Source of the DNA: Alphaproteobacteria bacterium
GTDB taxonomy: Bacteria > Pseudomonadota > Alphaproteobacteria > UBA7887
Direction: 5' to 3'
Assembly (NCBI GenBank): GCA_030739735.1
Contig: JASLYQ010000005.1
Span: forward strand, 62,001 to 126,000
DNA length: 64,000 bases
The notes under the pieces are model-generated. The model saw nothing but the letters and a program-made list of their open reading frames with translations. It was not told the DNA's origin and ran no database searches. Below, one piece after another: positions 1-8,211 of the stretch; position 1 is the first letter of the stretch, and each line of letters opens with the position of its first letter. The position numbers and the translations under genes were made by a program.

Positions 1-698
1 ACGCCCAGGCCACGCTGCAAGATTTCAATCCGGGCGTTATCCTACTCGACCCCCTTATATTCATCTTGTCTGTGTATGTCGGAATTAGTCTATTGCTTTG
101 GGGGCGCGGCGTCTTCTGCGGTTGGCTCTGTCCGTTCGGTGCCATGCAGGAACTGCTAGCGCGTGCGGCCCGCATTCTACATATCCCGCAAATTACCCTG
201 CCTCAGGACCTGCAAGAGCGGGCTTGGGCACTGAAATATGTGGTAGTCGTCGTAATCTTCGGACTGTCTTTCTGGTCAATAGATGCGGCGATCTTCGCAG
301 CCGAGGTTGAGCCCTTCAAGACGACGATCATTGTCGGACTAGACCGCAGTTGGCCCTACATCCTTTACGCAGGCATCCTGTTGGGAGTTGGCTTGAGCAT
401 GGAGCGGTTCTTCTGCCGCTTTCTCTGCCCCCTCGGCGCATCACTCAGTATTCTTGGGCGTGCACGCCTCTTAAACTGGCTGAAACGACGCCCACAATGT
501 GGCAAGCCATGTAATATTTGTCAGGGCAGCTGTCCCGTTGGTGCCATCCGAAACGACGGTGCCATCGACATGAACGAGTGCTTCCAATGCCTCGAATGCG
601 AAGTTGACTTTTACGACTTTCACAAATGTCCCCCGTTGGTGGCAGAGCGCAAACGGGCGTTGCGGTCGGAGCCAACTTTTTCGGTGGCTGCAGAATGA
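1..698 (+). CDS. NosR-type membrane iron-sulfur protein, C-terminal part
   Basis: The reading frame is open from the window edge (first full codon at base 3), so only about 231 C-terminal residues are present. They show several membrane segments and two polyferredoxin-type cysteine motifs (FCGWLCPFGA and FCRFLCPLGA). A soluble tail follows with a CxxxCxxCxxxCP cluster and a second cysteine group ending in HKCPPLV. This pattern fits the C-terminus of NosR/NapH-like proteins, which pass electrons across the cytoplasmic membrane; in NosR this supports nitrous oxide reductase. The stop overlaps the next gene's start by four bases (ATGA). No nos gene is visible downstream, so the physiological partner is unknown. 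The upstream FMN-binding domain, which would settle the identity, lies outside the window. Confidence 0.8.
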   Translation, partial: AQATLQDFNPGVILLDPLIFILSVYVGISLLLWGRGVFCGWLCPFGAMQELLARAARILHIPQITLPQDLQERAWALKYVVVVVIFGLSFWSIDAAIFAAEVEPFKTTIIVGLDRSWPYILYAGILLGVGLSMERFFCRFLCPLGASLSILGRARLLNWLKRRPQCGKPCNICQGSCPVGAIRNDGAIDMNECFQCLECEVDFYDFHKCPPLVAERKRALRSEPTFSVAAE

Positions 699-2461
699 GC
701 GAGTGGCGGGATCTCACGCCGCTTTTCAAGCCGCAATCGGTCGCTGTCGTCGGTGCAACGTCAAACCCCAAACGTGTTGGCGGTCGCCCCATCCCATTTT
801 TGAAAAATTTTGGGTTCCCTGGCCCAATCCACCCGGTAAATCCGCGTTACGACGAGCTCGACGGGGACTGCTGCTTTCCACGCGTAAGCGACATTCCCGA
901 TTGCCCAGACATGGCGATATTGGCTGTACCGGCCGCGCTTTGCCTCGATGCCGTACGCGACTGTCAAGCAGCAGGCGTTCCGGCGATCACGGTTTACACC
1001 TCAGGTTTCGGCGAAACCGGCGATGAGGGCAAAGCCCTGCAAGCTGAGCTTACGGCACTCGCTAAGAGTAAAGGGACGCTGATTTGTGGGCCCAACTGTC
1101 AGGGGATAGCAAACTTTCATGACCACGCGGTCTCTAACTTTACCTCTGCCCTGGCCAGTGGCGGAATGGAGGCAGGGCCGGTTGGTTTTGCCAGTCAAAG
1201 CGGCTTGTTCGGTGGCATAGTCGTGGCTGAGTTCCGCCGCCGCGGCATGGGGCTCGGCTACCTCGTCAGCACCGGCAACGAAGCGGATGTCGACTTCGCT
1301 GAAGCATTTGCCTACATGGCGGCTGACCCGCGTATCCGTGTGGTTGCCGGTTATGTAGAAGGTGCGCGAGACGGCAGCAAGCTGCGCCGAGCAGCAGCCG
1401 TTGCCAGGGCACATGGCAAGCCGATCGTCCTGATCAAGGTCGGACGCAGTGCTGATGGCGCGAGGACGGCGTCTGCCCACACCGGCGCTACGGCCGGGGA
1501 CTACGAGGTCTATCGCGCGGCGCTGGAGCAGTGGGGCATTGTCGAGGTCAACACTATCCAAGAACTCTTCGATGTCATGGAGACCTTCGGGCACGGGACG
1601 CCGGCGGCAAAAGGCAACCGTATCGGCATTGCCTCGAATTCGGGCGGGATCGGCGTATTCTGTGCAGACAAAGTTACCGAGCAAGGATTGCGCCTGAGCG
1701 AATTTTCGCCGGTTACGACCGCAGGTATTCTCGAGAGCCTCCCAGCCTTCGGCTCACCTGCCAATCCGGTCGATTTCACGCTGCAAGCGTTCACGGATCC
1801 GCATTCGGTTGGGTCTCATATTCGCAATATCGTACAGGACGATGGGGTCGATGTCGCATTAGCATTCTTCGGCGTGCAAATGCTCAATGCAGACGAGCTA
1901 GTCCAGGAGTTGGTTGAGGCAAATACCCTAAACGACACGCCTTTGTTGGTTGGTTGGATGCTTGGTGCAAGCGAGGTGCCCGGCAGGTTGCGCAAGGAAG
2001 GCATTCCTTGCTTCGAGGATCCCCTGGCGGCGATAACGGCTGCGGCTGCCCTCGCACGGCAGGGACAGTTTCTCACCATCCCGAGTGACGAGCGTATGCC
2101 CGAACCGATTGATCCAGGAGCCGGCTTATCAGAGCAAGCCATCTGTGACTTACTCGGGTTAGAGGACATCGGATCTGGCGAGGGGAATTACGCGCTGGGG
2201 TTCGTGCGCAGCACGGTCTTCGGTGCGATGGTCTGGCTCGCAAATATCTCGGAAGGCAGTCGCAACTTAAAAGTGGCGCCTTTGTCGCAGCACGATGCGG
2301 AAGGCCTAGCACCAGAGCAATGGCTTGTTGATGCACTTCTCACCTTATCGGACTTGGCGATGGCGCGGCTGGATGTCGACTCGATCACTATTGATCTTTC
2401 GGCGAACGGCGTTGTCGTCAAGATGCCCTCTAGCGACGACGCGCGAGAAATTCACCCATGA
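695..2461 (+). CDS. NDP-forming acyl-CoA synthetase-like protein with a shortened ATP-grasp part
   Basis: This 588-residue protein is related to ADP-forming acetyl/acyl-CoA synthetases, which interconvert acyl-CoA and acid with ADP/ATP. An N-terminal CoA-binding Rossmann domain (SVAVVGATSNPKRVGG, about residues 10-135) is followed by succinyl-CoA-ligase-like domains. These include SAHTGATAG, which aligns with the family's phosphohistidine loop. From about residue 475 a fused ATP-grasp domain of some 220 residues would be expected. Only about 113 remain: its start (GLSEQAICDLLG) runs directly into its end (STVFGAMVWLANISEG to the C-terminus). The ATG at 695 is chosen because it overlaps the upstream stop and begins at the conserved domain; an earlier in-frame ATG at 626 lies inside the upstream gene. 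Catalytic competence alone is doubtful. Confidence 0.85.
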   Translation: MSEWRDLTPLFKPQSVAVVGATSNPKRVGGRPIPFLKNFGFPGPIHPVNPRYDELDGDCCFPRVSDIPDCPDMAILAVPAALCLDAVRDCQAAGVPAITVYTSGFGETGDEGKALQAELTALAKSKGTLICGPNCQGIANFHDHAVSNFTSALASGGMEAGPVGFASQSGLFGGIVVAEFRRRGMGLGYLVSTGNEADVDFAEAFAYMAADPRIRVVAGYVEGARDGSKLRRAAAVARAHGKPIVLIKVGRSADGARTASAHTGATAGDYEVYRAALEQWGIVEVNTIQELFDVMETFGHGTPAAKGNRIGIASNSGGIGVFCADKVTEQGLRLSEFSPVTTAGILESLPAFGSPANPVDFTLQAFTDPHSVGSHIRNIVQDDGVDVALAFFGVQMLNADELVQELVEANTLNDTPLLVGWMLGASEVPGRLRKEGIPCFEDPLAAITAAAALARQGQFLTIPSDERMPEPIDPGAGLSEQAICDLLGLEDIGSGEGNYALGFVRSTVFGAMVWLANISEGSRNLKVAPLSQHDAEGLAPEQWLVDALLTLSDLAMARLDVDSITIDLSANGVVVKMPSSDDAREIHP

Positions 2462-3182
2462 TCCTTTGCGGCTCACCGCTCTCGTATGCCGCGCGTTGTA
2501 GCCTGGCAGCAGCGGCAAATGTCTCGTCGAAGCCGGCTTGAGTTATCTCGCGCAGACGTTGTTTGCTGAGACGGAAGGCGTTGGGCGGCCTCTGCAATAG
2601 GTAGCGCACCGACGCAATCGCTTCGTCGACAACAGCCTCGGCATCAACCAGCTGCGTCAACATTCCTATTGCCAGTGCTTCCTCCGCATCGAGCAGGCGA
2701 CCGCTCAGCGCCAAATCAGTTGTGCGCGCGTGGCCGAGTATCAGGCTCAGAAGGTGAACCCCGATAACGCTCGCGAGGCCGACGCGGATTTCGGGCTGTC
2801 CGATTTTCACGCCGGGATGCCCGATGCGCATATCGCACAGCAGTGCGACTTGCATGCCGGCGCCCGCCGCCGTTCCGTTCACGGCAGCGACACAGGGTTT
2901 GTCGAGATCGCGGATGGCCGATAGGAAATACCTCAGGTCTTCCACCCAGAATTCCGCATTTTCCGGATCAAAGGCCTGAGCTTCCGCCAAGTCTTGACCA
3001 GCGCAGAATGCCTCGCCATTCCCGGTGACGACCACGCCCGCGACAGCCGGATCCTGGTCTGCAGCCGTAAAGGCCATTGCCAGTTCCGCGCGGGTCGCCG
3101 CATCGACCGCGTTACGCTTGCGAGGGCGATCAAAGGCCAGAACACGGATTTCAGCATGGTCTATTATTTTAATATTTGACAT
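2430..3182 (-). CDS. Enoyl-CoA hydratase/isomerase family protein
   Basis: This 250-residue crotonase-fold protein probably hydrates a 2-enoyl-CoA or isomerises a related CoA thioester. Visible features are the acyl-CoA-binding stretch RPRKRNAVDAAT, the oxyanion-hole region AFCAGQDLAEAQ, and the second loop AAVNGTAAGAGMQVALLCD followed by GQPEIRVG. The position that holds the first catalytic glutamate in classical hydratases (GGGCELA) reads GAGMQVA, so a glutamine replaces it. Isomerase, hydrolase or other crotonase chemistry is therefore possible. The 3' end overlaps the convergent acyl-CoA synthetase gene by 32 bases. An AT-rich divergent region separates it from the Sel1-repeat gene. The exact substrate cannot be read from sequence. 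Confidence 0.88.
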   Translation of the reverse strand: MSNIKIIDHAEIRVLAFDRPRKRNAVDAATRAELAMAFTAADQDPAVAGVVVTGNGEAFCAGQDLAEAQAFDPENAEFWVEDLRYFLSAIRDLDKPCVAAVNGTAAGAGMQVALLCDMRIGHPGVKIGQPEIRVGLASVIGVHLLSLILGHARTTDLALSGRLLDAEEALAIGMLTQLVDAEAVVDEAIASVRYLLQRPPNAFRLSKQRLREITQAGFDETFAAAARLQRAAYESGEPQRIMGEFLARRR

Positions 3183-3286
3183 GAAAATAACACTATATCT
3201 ATTTATTTTAATTCATTAAATCACTACTATATATATCCACGTTGTCATAGATGATCGCGCTGCTTCAAGCCCTTATAGTCCGGAGT
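3183..3286. promoter_or_regulatory. AT-rich divergent intergenic region
   Basis: The stretch between the divergent enoyl-CoA hydratase and Sel1-repeat genes is strikingly AT-rich compared with its surroundings, with runs such as TATATATAT. It probably holds promoters for both genes. No single -35/-10 pair is convincing enough to place. Confidence 0.35.
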
Positions 3287-4144
3287 ATGAAGTTATTTCA
3301 ACGAACAGCGGCTGTAATCGCGATGGCCTTGTCGTTGGCGCCGGTGGCCGCCGATGCCGACAATGCTCAGGCTGAGGCTGCCTATGACCGAGGCGAGCTG
3401 GCCGAAGCGATGGTGATTTGGTTGGCCGTAGCGGAGGAGGGTGATGCGGCAGCGCAGTACAATGTCGCGACCTTGCTGCGAAAGGGCGAAGGCGTGCCGC
3501 GCGATGCCGCCGCCGCCGCCAGCTGGTACGAGCGGGCCGCCCAGCAGGGCCATCACCATGCGCAGGTAAACCTTGGCCGCCTTTACCTTGACGGTGACGG
3601 GGTCAAGCGGGATCTCGGACGGGCCTTCCACTGGTTTGACGAGGCCGCGCACGCAGACTTCCCGCCAGCACAATATTACCTGGCGACTTTGTATGAGTCC
3701 GGTGCTGGTGTGCTCCGCGATATCGAGCAGGCCAAAGCGCTTTACGAGGTCGCGGCGGAAGCGGGTTTGGGCGCCGCTGCCTATCGCCTTTCCCGCTTAT
3801 ACGACCAGGAAGAGATGGCCGAGCGCAACTATGGCCAGAGCGAGATGGGTGAGCGCAACCCTCGCCTAGCGCGCAAATGGCTAGTCCGTGGGGCGGTTGC
3901 AGGCTACCCGGAGGCCCAGCTGCGGCTTGCCGAACTCTATCGCAACGGCGAAGGCGAGGGCCCGAACCTGGTACTCGCTTATTTCTGGGCAATGAAAGCC
4001 GAGCGCAGCGGCATGGAGAAGGCTACGACCATGCGACGGCAAATCGGCGAGCGAATGACACCGGCGCAAAAGCGCGAACTTATCAAGATGGCCAAGATGA
4101 TGCGCGAGGCCGTGGACAGGCCCCAACGCGATGGCGAGGAGTGA
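3287..4144 (+). CDS. Exported Sel1-repeat (tetratricopeptide-like) protein
   Basis: This 285-residue protein begins with a signal peptide (MKLFQRTAAVIAMALSLAPV, then AADA). At least five Sel1-like repeats of about 36 residues follow, recognisable by AAAQYNVATLLRKGEGVPRD, HAQVNLGRLYLDGDGVKRD and PPAQYYLATLYESGAGVLRD, ending near residue 255. Sel1 repeats form alpha-helical scaffolds for protein-protein contacts, often in the envelope. The start at 3287 is preferred because it begins a normal signal peptide; an in-frame ATG at 3251 would add twelve residues. Neither has a good ribosome-binding site. The partner is unknown and the neighbours, all acyl-CoA enzymes, give no hint. Confidence 0.85.
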   Translation: MKLFQRTAAVIAMALSLAPVAADADNAQAEAAYDRGELAEAMVIWLAVAEEGDAAAQYNVATLLRKGEGVPRDAAAAASWYERAAQQGHHHAQVNLGRLYLDGDGVKRDLGRAFHWFDEAAHADFPPAQYYLATLYESGAGVLRDIEQAKALYEVAAEAGLGAAAYRLSRLYDQEEMAERNYGQSEMGERNPRLARKWLVRGAVAGYPEAQLRLAELYRNGEGEGPNLVLAYFWAMKAERSGMEKATTMRRQIGERMTPAQKRELIKMAKMMREAVDRPQRDGEE

Positions 4145-4257
4145 CGGGGCCTCAGGTGAATTTTATTTTCATAGTGATCCGCCAGGATCGTACCGTAGAC
4201 GACTGTCAGGCGTGCGTCGAAGCCGGCCATTGGCCGTTTGAGTGAGGGGTTTAGGAA

Positions 4258-5022
4258 GTGAGTCTGTTCAATTTATCGGGAAAGGTCGCGCTGGTCACTG
4301 GCGGCAATGGCGGTATCGGCCTCGGCATGGCGCAGGGCCTGGCCAACGCCGGTGCAGCGATACTCGTCGCAGGGCGCAATGATGAAAAGAATGCAGCCGC
4401 TGTGGCAACTCTGGTCGAAAGCGGCTCAGATGCCGCTGCGGCCACGGCAGACGTGACCGACGAGACTGCCGTTGCTGCTATGGTCGAGGCGGCGCTTTCA
4501 CGCTGGGGGCGCCTCAACATCCTGGTCAACAACGCGGGTATCAATATTCGCAAGGAACCGCAGGAGCTGTCGCTGGACGAATGGCGCTCGGTGCTTGACA
4601 CCAACCTGACCTCAGCTTTCCTCTGCTCCCAGGCAGTCTATCCGTATATGGCCGCCAACGGTGGCGGAAAGATCATCAATATCGGCTCGATGATGTCAAT
4701 TTTCGGCGCCGCCTTTGCGCCGGCCTACGCCAGCAGCAAGGGCGGAATCGTGCAACTGACCAAGGCGACTGCGACAGCCTGGGCCAAGCACAACATCCAG
4801 GTCAATGCGGTGCTGCCCGGCTGGATCGACACTGATTTGACACGGCGCGGCCGGCGTGAGGTCGAAGGGCTGCACGAGCGGGCCCTCGCGCGGACGCCAG
4901 CGGGTCGCTGGGGCGAGCCGGCGGACATGGCCGGCATCGCCGTATTCCTTTCGGGGCCGGCCTCGGACTTCGTGACAGGCGCGGCGATCCCTGTAGATGG
5001 TGGCTTCTCGGTTCAGGGCTAA
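4258..5022 (+). CDS. SDR family NAD(P)-dependent oxidoreductase
   Basis: This is a classical short-chain dehydrogenase of 254 residues. It has the cofactor motif TGGNGGIG near residue 14, NNAG in the central fold, the catalytic serine in NIGSMMS, and the YASSK Tyr/Lys pair. The C-terminal segment GWIDTDLT and a final VDGGFSVQG are typical of the glucose-1-dehydrogenase/3-oxoacyl reductase-like subgroup. It starts with GTG at 4258, preceded by TTTAGGAA. It converges with a second SDR gene, leaving 37 bases between them. The two SDRs are not close paralogues. The substrate is unknown, probably a secondary alcohol or 3-oxoacyl compound. Confidence 0.9.
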   Translation: MSLFNLSGKVALVTGGNGGIGLGMAQGLANAGAAILVAGRNDEKNAAAVATLVESGSDAAAATADVTDETAVAAMVEAALSRWGRLNILVNNAGINIRKEPQELSLDEWRSVLDTNLTSAFLCSQAVYPYMAANGGGKIINIGSMMSIFGAAFAPAYASSKGGIVQLTKATATAWAKHNIQVNAVLPGWIDTDLTRRGRREVEGLHERALARTPAGRWGEPADMAGIAVFLSGPASDFVTGAAIPVDGGFSVQG

Positions 5023-5059
5023 CGTCTGGTAGACATATCCTGACCTCACCGAAGCGTAA

Positions 5060-5863
5060 TCAAGATCCGCTGCGTGCGGTCAGGCCACCATCCACGACGA
5101 TCTCCGTCGCTGTAACGTAGCGCGCTTCGTCGGACGCCAAGTATAGCGCTGCATAGGCGACATCCCAGGCGTCGCCCATGTGCCCCATGGGCGCAGAGGC
5201 GTGGCGCCGTGTCATGATGGTGTCGGCCTTGGTGGGATCGTCCTTATCGATCAAGCGGTGCCGGACCAGCGGTGTGTCCATCATTCCGGGAACCACACAA
5301 TTGCAGCGAATGCGCTTGCCTGCATATTCGACTGCCACCGCGCGGCTGAATTGGATTAGACCGGCTTTGGCGGCTTGGTACGATGCCAAGGGCCGGTCGA
5401 CGAAGGTCATGCCGGCCACAGATGCAACATTGACGATTACCCCACCGCCTTGCTCAACCATGATCGGCAGGGCGTGCTTGCATGCCAGAAACGCGGTTGT
5501 GAGATTGTAGGTAAGATTATCGCTCCAGTCCTCTTCGGCTATCTCCACAGGACCGCCTGGAATCGAGCCTCCGACATTGTTATGCAGGATATCGAGCCTG
5601 CCGAATTGCTCGATGCATCCCAAAATCATGACGCGCACCTGGCCAGAGTCGGTCGCGTCAACCGTGTGAGCAACGGCAACGCCGCCTTCGCCTTTGATCA
5701 AAGCCACGGTCTGCGCGGCTGACTCCGGATTGATATCGGCAGCCACTACTTTGGCGCCTTCCCGGGCAAATAAAACGGCGGTCGCGCGCCCGTTGCTCCA
5801 GCCGTCACCGACCGATCCTGCGCCCACCACCAGGGCGACCTTGCTGTCGAGCCTCTTTGTCAT
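5060..5863 (-). CDS. SDR family oxidoreductase
   Basis: This is a 267-residue short-chain dehydrogenase. The glycine-rich cofactor loop is the less common GAGSVGDGWSNG form. Further motifs are NNVGG, the catalytic serine in NVASVAG and the SYQAAK Tyr/Lys pair. It ends with the usual VVDGGLTARSG. The start at 5863 (MTKRLDSKVALVVG) places the Rossmann fold at the expected distance; an upstream in-frame ATG at 5881 would add six residues. It lies between another SDR gene and a gap containing transposase debris. The substrate cannot be deduced; family members with this loop act on varied alcohols and cyclic ketones. Confidence 0.88.
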   Translation of the reverse strand: MTKRLDSKVALVVGAGSVGDGWSNGRATAVLFAREGAKVVAADINPESAAQTVALIKGEGGVAVAHTVDATDSGQVRVMILGCIEQFGRLDILHNNVGGSIPGGPVEIAEEDWSDNLTYNLTTAFLACKHALPIMVEQGGGVIVNVASVAGMTFVDRPLASYQAAKAGLIQFSRAVAVEYAGKRIRCNCVVPGMMDTPLVRHRLIDKDDPTKADTIMTRRHASAPMGHMGDAWDVAYAALYLASDEARYVTATEIVVDGGLTARSGS

Positions 5864-6005
5864 GGTCGATTTCCAATCCATCCCAGCCTACCAATGCTTA
5901 CACTGGCCCGGACGAACGAGCTAGCACACCATCACATTACAGCGTGGTCGTAGATCCCATGTTGTGCCAGTTGTTGGTGGCAACGCACGGCCGACGCCTC
6001 GGCGA

Positions 6006-6116
6006 TAGGCTCTCGGCGATGCCTTCACGCAGGCACAGTGCGCCAATGCTGTCGTCGCCGCGCAGACCCTCTAGGACAATGCGGATCCTCTCGTCCGCGA
6101 AGTGGCGCCGCCGGGT
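6006..6116 (-). pseudogene. Remnant of an IS3-type transposase OrfA (helix-turn-helix part)
   Basis: On the minus strand one frame reads TRRRHFADERIRIVLEGLRG and then DDSIGALCLREGIAESL. This matches the N-terminal helix-turn-helix of IS3-group OrfA proteins (RRxFSxEEKIRIVLEGLRGEDSI..LCRREGIAESLYY). The similarity stops abruptly after ESL. There is no OrfB, no DDE domain and no visible terminal inverted repeat, so this is a short fossil. It lies in a 510-base stretch (5882-6393) with no other convincing gene except the tiny reading frame at 6245. Confidence 0.6.
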
Positions 6117-6244
6117 TTGGCGGCCATGGCAAGGTTGGCACGTTGAATACCTGAAGGCATGGCATTCCGATCAAGATGTAACCACCATCACAGTGCCGAC
6201 AACGCTTCTCTGGCCACATAAATAGCCATCAAGAGGATCGCAGT

Positions 6245-6310
6245 ATGTTTGAAATGTTTTTGGTACTTGGGCTGCTGAGCGTGATCTCAGCATCGATGTT
6301 ATGGCGCTAG
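6245..6310 (+). CDS. Possible 21-residue hydrophobic peptide
   Basis: A short reading frame encodes MFEMFLVLGLLSVISASMLW plus a final R, which could form a single membrane helix. AGAGG lies eight bases upstream of the ATG. It is in the otherwise gene-poor gap before the CoA-transferase gene. A frame of this size can arise by chance; only the good ribosome-binding site and strong hydrophobicity argue for it. Confidence 0.25.
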   Translation: MFEMFLVLGLLSVISASMLWR

Positions 6311-6393
6311 TCAGAATCTCGGAGACTTCCCGATCATCGTAACTTAGGGCACACTCTGATCTCCACGTAATCGCTATCGGCGGGAGATCACAC

Positions 6394-7608
6394 GTGACGG
6401 CTGACCAGACCCTGGCGAAGCCTCTTGCCGGCATTCGGGTCCTCGATATCGCGACTTTCATTGCTGCGCCATTTTGCGCCACGTTGCTGGCCGAATTCGG
6501 CGCCGAGGTCATCAAAATCGAAATGCCGAAGAACGGCGATCCGGTACGCCGCCTGGGCAGTATGACCGAGGCGGGTGATTCCCTGATTTGGCTCAGCGAG
6601 GGACGCAACAAGAAATCGGTCACTCTAGATCTTCGTACCCTGGATGGTGTGCGCCTGTTCAAGCAGCTCGCCGCCGAAGCCGATGTGGTGTGTGAGAACT
6701 TCCGTACCGGCACCCTCGAGCGCTGGGGTATCGGCTACCAGACTTTGGCCGAGATCAATCCGGGCCTGATCATGCTCAGAGTGACTGGCTACGGGCAGAC
6801 AGGGCCCAACGCCGAACGACCGAGCTTCGGACGCATCGGTAATGCTTTCGGTGGTCTTTCCTACCTTGCCGGCTATTCGGATCGGGCGCCAGTGACACCG
6901 GGCTCGGCAACCTTAGCCGATTACATGTCGGGCTTGTTCGGTGCTTTCGGCGTAATGGTCGCCTTGCGGGCGCGGGAGACCTCTAGCAAAGGGCAAGTCG
7001 TAGATATCGGGCTCTACGAATCGATCTTTCGCATCCTGGATGAGCTGGCGCCAGCATACGACCGTTTCGGGTTTGTACGCGAGCGCATGGGACCGGCGAC
7101 GGTCAATGTTGTTCCCCACAGCCATTACCAGGCGCGCGATGGCCGCTGGCTGGCGATCGCCTGCACCAACGATCGCATTTTCGGGCGCCTAGCCGAGGTA
7201 ATGGGACAGCCCGAGCTCGCCGCGGCGGATCGCTTTGCCACCATCGCCGCACGCGAAGAAGCGCGCGATACGTTGGACGGCCTTGTCTCCGACTGGGTCG
7301 GGTCCAAGGATGCGGACGAGATTTTGACGCTTTGTGAGAAGGGCGCCGTACCTTGCGGTCCGGTCTATTCGATCGATGAGATATTCAAAGACCCGCAGTA
7401 CCGCGCACGGGGCAATATTCAATCCATCGAAGACCCACGCATAGGAGCTCTGGCGGTGCCGGGAGTGGTGCCACGACTATCCGAAACGCCCGGCCATATC
7501 GACAATCTGGGGCCGCCGTTAGGCGAGCATCTTACCGAGGTGTTCGGGCGCATGCTGGGGCTCGACGACAGGGCAATAGCAGAGCTTCAATCACGCGGCA
7601 TTGTGTGA
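6394..7608 (+). CDS. CaiB/BaiF class III CoA-transferase
   Basis: This 404-residue protein probably moves CoA between an acyl-CoA donor and a free carboxylic acid, the reaction of formyl-CoA:oxalate and carnitine CoA-transferases. It has the family N-terminus (LAGIRVLDIATFIAAPFC, GAEVIKIE, GDPVR), NKKSVTLDLR, the segment VVCENFRTG, and ADYMSGLFGAFG, whose aspartate corresponds to the catalytic residue of the family. The C-terminal half continues to full length. It starts with GTG at 6394, after GGGAG at about twelve bases. It is monocistronic by spacing but sits among other acyl-CoA genes (synthetase, hydratase, SDRs), suggesting a shared degradation role. Confidence 0.92.
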   Translation: MTADQTLAKPLAGIRVLDIATFIAAPFCATLLAEFGAEVIKIEMPKNGDPVRRLGSMTEAGDSLIWLSEGRNKKSVTLDLRTLDGVRLFKQLAAEADVVCENFRTGTLERWGIGYQTLAEINPGLIMLRVTGYGQTGPNAERPSFGRIGNAFGGLSYLAGYSDRAPVTPGSATLADYMSGLFGAFGVMVALRARETSSKGQVVDIGLYESIFRILDELAPAYDRFGFVRERMGPATVNVVPHSHYQARDGRWLAIACTNDRIFGRLAEVMGQPELAAADRFATIAAREEARDTLDGLVSDWVGSKDADEILTLCEKGAVPCGPVYSIDEIFKDPQYRARGNIQSIEDPRIGALAVPGVVPRLSETPGHIDNLGPPLGEHLTEVFGRMLGLDDRAIAELQSRGIV

Positions 7609-7669
7609 AAACTCGGCGGAACGTCCAATGCCATGGGCAAGGACTTGTCAGTCATCGTGGGCGACTGAG

Positions 7670-8080
7670 CTATGCCGGAATGCCGCGCCAATGTTCGGTG
7701 ATTTCCTGGCGTTGCGGCTCGAAGGCAGCTGTCAGGACGGGGAGGGCTTCGTAAGGGCGCGTATCACCGCACATGAAGATGTCGATGGCGGCATAACCGC
7801 GCTCCGGCCAAGTATGGATGCTGATATGGCTTTCCGCCAGGATAGCCACGCCCGTGACGCCACCGCTCGACTCGAAACGATGCAAGTCCAGGCGCAAGAC
7901 CGTCGCGCCAGCGGCCGCCGATGCATCGCACAAAGCCCTTTCGACGCACTCTGTATCCTTGAGATGCCGCGCCTGCCAAAAATCGATGAGCAGATGACGG
8001 CCCGCGAAACGCGCGCCGTCATGTTCGACAAAGTGGTCGTCGTCGGCCGAGGCCGTGCGAATGGCAAAGGCATCGTCCAT
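7670..8080 (-). CDS. speD: S-adenosylmethionine decarboxylase proenzyme (SpeH type)
   Basis: This 136-residue protein is the short prokaryotic S-adenosylmethionine decarboxylase, which makes decarboxylated AdoMet for spermidine synthesis. The self-cleavage site is plain: LAESHISIHTWPE, with cleavage expected between Glu83 and Ser84 so that Ser84 becomes the pyruvoyl cofactor. The conserved cysteine is Cys104 in FMCGD, after AAIDI. Spermidine synthase, which usually neighbours it, is absent. Spermidine synthesis releases methylthioadenosine, whose salvage enzyme MtnA is encoded 16 kb away in this window. The gene is isolated and convergent with the CoA-transferase gene. Confidence 0.93.
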   Translation of the reverse strand: MDDAFAIRTASADDDHFVEHDGARFAGRHLLIDFWQARHLKDTECVERALCDASAAAGATVLRLDLHRFESSGGVTGVAILAESHISIHTWPERGYAAIDIFMCGDTRPYEALPVLTAAFEPQRQEITEHWRGIPA

Positions 8081-8211
8081 GATTATCCCCGTTTATCGAC
8101 CGAGGGACGGATCCGATCCATACCAGCTACCACCATGGGCGATCAATAGAGCTGGCGGACGCAAGCGCGACATGCCAAATAATCAACCGGCACTAACGCT
8201 AGGAGTAGCGA

